Notes under the pieces: model-generated | Databases searched by the model: none | Told to the model about the DNA's origin: nothing | Seen by the model: the letters and a program-made list of their open reading frames with translations, nothing else | Program-made: the position numbers and the translations under genes | Shown here: piece by piece, positions 5,451 through 7,426 of the stretch | Layout: each line of letters starts with the position of its first letter | Numbering within the stretch: position 1 is the first letter of the stretch | Assembly: GCA_046520405.1 (NCBI GenBank) | Contig: JBKGHI010000355.1 | Location: 1 to 7,426 of the forward strand | Direction of reading: 5' to 3' | Source: Myxococcus sp046520405 | Lineage (GTDB): Bacteria; Myxococcota; Myxococcia; Myxococcales; Myxococcaceae | DNA: 7,426 nucleotides

Positions 5451-6463
5451 CGCAGGAGCTGGTGGTGGCCTACGCGGCGATTACGCGCATGAGCGCCGCG
5501 GTGGTGGGGCTGGTGCTGCTGGGCGTCCTCATGGCCCTGCTGCTGTCGCAGTGGGTGGCCCGCGACGTCATCCGCCGCCTGGACCACCTGCGCACCGCCA
5601 CCGCCGCGTTGACGGCGGGGGACTGGGCGCAGCGCGTGGAGGTGGAGGAGGACGACGAGTTGGGCGAGCTGGCCCGCGGCTTCAACGAGATGGCGGCCCG
5701 CACGGGCGCCACCCAGGCGGAGCTGAAGGAGGCGGTGCGCGCGCGCGAGGAGTTCCTCAGCGTGGCCAGCCACGAGCTGCGCACGCCGCTCACCCCGCTC
5801 AAGGGCTTCGCCGCGCTCACCCTCCAGCGGCTGGAGAAGGGCGGCGACTTCCCGGAGCGCGAGCGGCTGCTCAAGGCGCTGCGCTCCATGGCCCGGCAGA
5901 CGGAGCGGCTGACGCGGCTGGTGGACGATTTGCTGGACACCGCCCGCATCCAGGGCGGACGGCTGGAGCTGGAGCGCCAGCGCCTGGACCTGGTGCCGCT
6001 GCTGCGGGAGGTGCTGGAGCGCTTCGAGCTGCGCACCGAGTCCGGCGTCACCTTCGAGCTGAACGTGCCCGGCCACGCGGTGGAGGGCGACTGGGACGCG
6101 CTGCGCCTGGAGCAGGTGCTCACCAACCTGGTCAGCAACGCCGTGCGCTATTCCCCGCATGGCGGCGCGGTGCGCCTGTCGCTGGAGGCAACGGAAGACC
6201 AGGTGCGGCTGCGCGTGCAGGACGAGGGCATCGGCATCCCCCCGGAGAACGTGGCGGACCTGTTCCGGCCCTTCGCCCGCGCGTCCAACGCCCAGGCGCG
6301 CCACTTCGGCGGGCTGGGGCTGGGCCTCTTCATCTGCCGCGAAATCGTGGAGCGCCACGGCGGGAGCATCTGGGCGGAGAGCCCCGGGCCCCAGCGCGGC
6401 AGCTGCTTCCACGTCCGGCTGCCCCGCGGCGCCGCGCCCGCGAGGCCCGCGAGCGCGGCCTGA
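5366..6463 (+). CDS. Membrane histidine kinase, C-terminal part (TM-HAMP-HisKA-HATPase)
   Basis: This is the catalytic half of the kinase begun at 3918; real coding in this frame begins near 5300. Numbered from the GTG at 5366, it holds the end of the Cache-like sensor (1-38), a membrane helix (42-61), a HAMP linker (62-115, with EDDELGELARGFNEMA), and a HisKA domain with the phosphoacceptor His136 in SHELRTP. The HATPase domain has an N box (Asn254, Asn258 in NLVSNAVRYSP), a G1 box D286-EGIG and a G2 box GGLGLGL (315-321). All catalytic motifs are intact. The kinase should autophosphorylate in response to the upstream sensors and pass phosphate to a response regulator not in this window. No ribosome site precedes GTG 5366 or ATG 5399, so separate translation of this half looks unlikely; the 5366 start is only the nominal open frame. 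The gene ends 7 bases from the convergent kinase. Confidence 0.85.
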   Translation: MLEAFDTADRRMLAAEAPVDGTEWSVLVTQELVVAYAAITRMSAAVVGLVLLGVLMALLLSQWVARDVIRRLDHLRTATAALTAGDWAQRVEVEEDDELGELARGFNEMAARTGATQAELKEAVRAREEFLSVASHELRTPLTPLKGFAALTLQRLEKGGDFPERERLLKALRSMARQTERLTRLVDDLLDTARIQGGRLELERQRLDLVPLLREVLERFELRTESGVTFELNVPGHAVEGDWDALRLEQVLTNLVSNAVRYSPHGGAVRLSLEATEDQVRLRVQDEGIGIPPENVADLFRPFARASNAQARHFGGLGLGLFICREIVERHGGSIWAESPGPQRGSCFHVRLPRGAAPARPASAA

Positions 6464-6475
6464 GCGTCCGTCAGG
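6459..6475. other. Small dyad spanning the two convergent kinase stops
   Basis: CCTGA (6459-6463) and TCAGG (6471-6475) form a perfect 5-bp dyad around a 7-base spacer. Each arm contains the TGA stop of one kinase gene. The stem is short and not followed by a T-run, so a terminator role is weakly supported and the symmetry may simply follow from two facing TGA codons. Confidence 0.2.
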
Positions 6476-7426
6476 AGGACGACGGCTCCGGCGCGCCGTG
6501 CGCCGTCAGCCACTCCTCCGGGATGTCGCCGCGCGGCAGCTCCAGGACGAAGAGGGAGCCCTGCCCCGGCTCGCTGGTGGCGCGCACCGAGCCGCCGAAG
6601 GCCTCCACAATCTGCCGGGTGATGTAGAGCCCCAGCCCCAGGCCGCCGTAGTGCCTGTCGCTCACCGCGCGCTCGAAGCGCTCGAAGATGCGCGGCAGGT
6701 CCTCCGCGGAGATGCCGATGCCGCCGTCGCGCACGGTGAGCCGCGCGGTGAGCCCCTCCGCCTCCACCACCACGCGCACCGGGTGGCCCGCGCCGTACTT
6801 CAGCGCGTTGGACAGCAGGTTCGTCACCACCTGCTCCAGCCGCAGCCGGTCCCACCGGCCCATGACGGGCACCGGCGCGTGCAGCTCCAGCTCGCACTGG
6901 AGCTGCGAGGCGGACGGCGCGAAGCGGTAGAGGATTTCCGCCGCCACGCTGGCCAGGTCCATCTCCTCCACCTCCAGCTTCAGGCGGCCCGCGGTGATGC
7001 GCGACACGTCGAGCAGGTTGTCCACCAGGCTCGTCAGCTTGCGCACCTGGCGCTGCACCACCTCCAGCGTCTCCGACACGCGCTCGGCGGACACCGGCTG
7101 GTTGTGGGCCGCCATCCCGTCCACCTGCTTCTGGAGCAACTGCACCTTGAGGTGCAGCGGCGTCAGCGGCGTCTTCAGCTCATGGCTGGCGATGCCCAGG
7201 AACTCGTCGCGCAGGCGCACCGCCTCGCGCGCCTCCTGGAGGAGCTGCGCGTTGTCCACGGAGAGCGCGGTGCGGCGGGCCACCTCCTCCGCCAGCCGCG
7301 CCTCCTCTCCGGTGAAGTCACGGGCCTCGTCCGCGCGGAAGAAGGCCAGCGCGCCAATGACGCGCTCGCGCGCCACCAGCGGCACGCCCAGGTAGCACCG
7401 CAGGCCCAGGCCGCGCAGCATCCGCG
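6471..7426 (-). CDS. Soluble-type sensor histidine kinase (GAF-HisKA-HATPase), 5' end off window
   Basis: The frame is open through the right edge; the ATG at 7421 is internal to a domain, so the start lies outside. Numbered from that Met, residues 1-55 look like the end of a GAF domain (YLGVPLVARERVIGALAFFR, then a LAEEVARRTALSVDNAQL helix). HisKA follows with His80 in SHELKTPLTPLH. The HATPase domain has an N box with Asn201 and Asn205 (NLLSNALKYG), a G1 box D232-GGIG, and a G2 box GGLGLGL (259-265); the kinase core is complete. No membrane helix is seen in this part, so the visible portion is cytoplasmic. GAF domains bind small ligands or redox/light cofactors, but which one cannot be told here. 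The core resembles that of the convergent kinase, pointing to paralogy. The protein ends with a short acidic/Ser tail at the TGA 6471-6473. Confidence 0.92.
   Translation of the reverse strand, partial: RMLRGLGLRCYLGVPLVARERVIGALAFFRADEARDFTGEEARLAEEVARRTALSVDNAQLLQEAREAVRLRDEFLGIASHELKTPLTPLHLKVQLLQKQVDGMAAHNQPVSAERVSETLEVVQRQVRKLTSLVDNLLDVSRITAGRLKLEVEEMDLASVAAEILYRFAPSASQLQCELELHAPVPVMGRWDRLRLEQVVTNLLSNALKYGAGHPVRVVVEAEGLTARLTVRDGGIGISAEDLPRIFERFERAVSDRHYGGLGLGLYITRQIVEAFGGSVRATSEPGQGSLFVLELPRGDIPEEWLTAHGAPEPSSS

Noticed and set aside
4937..6412. Minus-strand open frame of 491 codons opposite the kinase core
   Set aside because: The plus strand holds intact HAMP, HisKA and HATPase motifs; the antisense frame is low-complexity.

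Overview
The window is very GC-rich, gene-dense bacterial DNA with strong G/C preference at third codon positions. Its gene content (orphan-type sensor histidine kinases, a lipoprotein hydrolase, a GreA/GreB-like factor, a phytoene-desaturase-like flavoprotein) fits a myxobacterium of the Myxococcus/Corallococcus type. That placement is an inference from composition and gene style; no taxonomic marker gene is present.

Layout, left to right: (1) the N-terminal 245 codons of an FAD-dependent, phytoene-desaturase-like oxidoreductase on the minus strand, running off the left edge; (2) a 316-base divergent intergenic region with a short inverted repeat and a 10-bp direct repeat; (3) a plus-strand lipoprotein alpha/beta hydrolase; (4) a convergent minus-strand EamA/DMT transporter whose frame runs about 140 codons past its fold, antisense to the hydrolase, probably because of a one-base loss in a run of six G; a strong hairpin lies at the expected junction; (5) a single-domain rhodanese just upstream of the transporter, in the same direction; (6) an 85-base divergent spacer with a perfect TACAG-TT-CTGTA palindrome, then a plus-strand GreA/GreB-like factor; (7) a large plus-strand membrane histidine kinase (about nine membrane helices, Cache-like sensor, one more helix, HAMP, HisKA, HATPase) split into two reading frames by an indel in a GC run; (8) a convergent minus-strand histidine kinase (GAF remnant, HisKA, HATPase), 7 bases away and cut by the right edge.

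The rhodanese and transporter may be co-transcribed, and the GreA-like gene and first kinase are spaced closely enough (40 bases) to be. The two kinases have no response regulator beside them in the window. No tRNA, rRNA, CRISPR array, insertion sequence or phage gene was seen. I found no convincing new multi-gene system. The items most worth a second look are the two apparent frameshifts, the multi-sensor architecture of the first kinase, and the regulatory-looking repeats.
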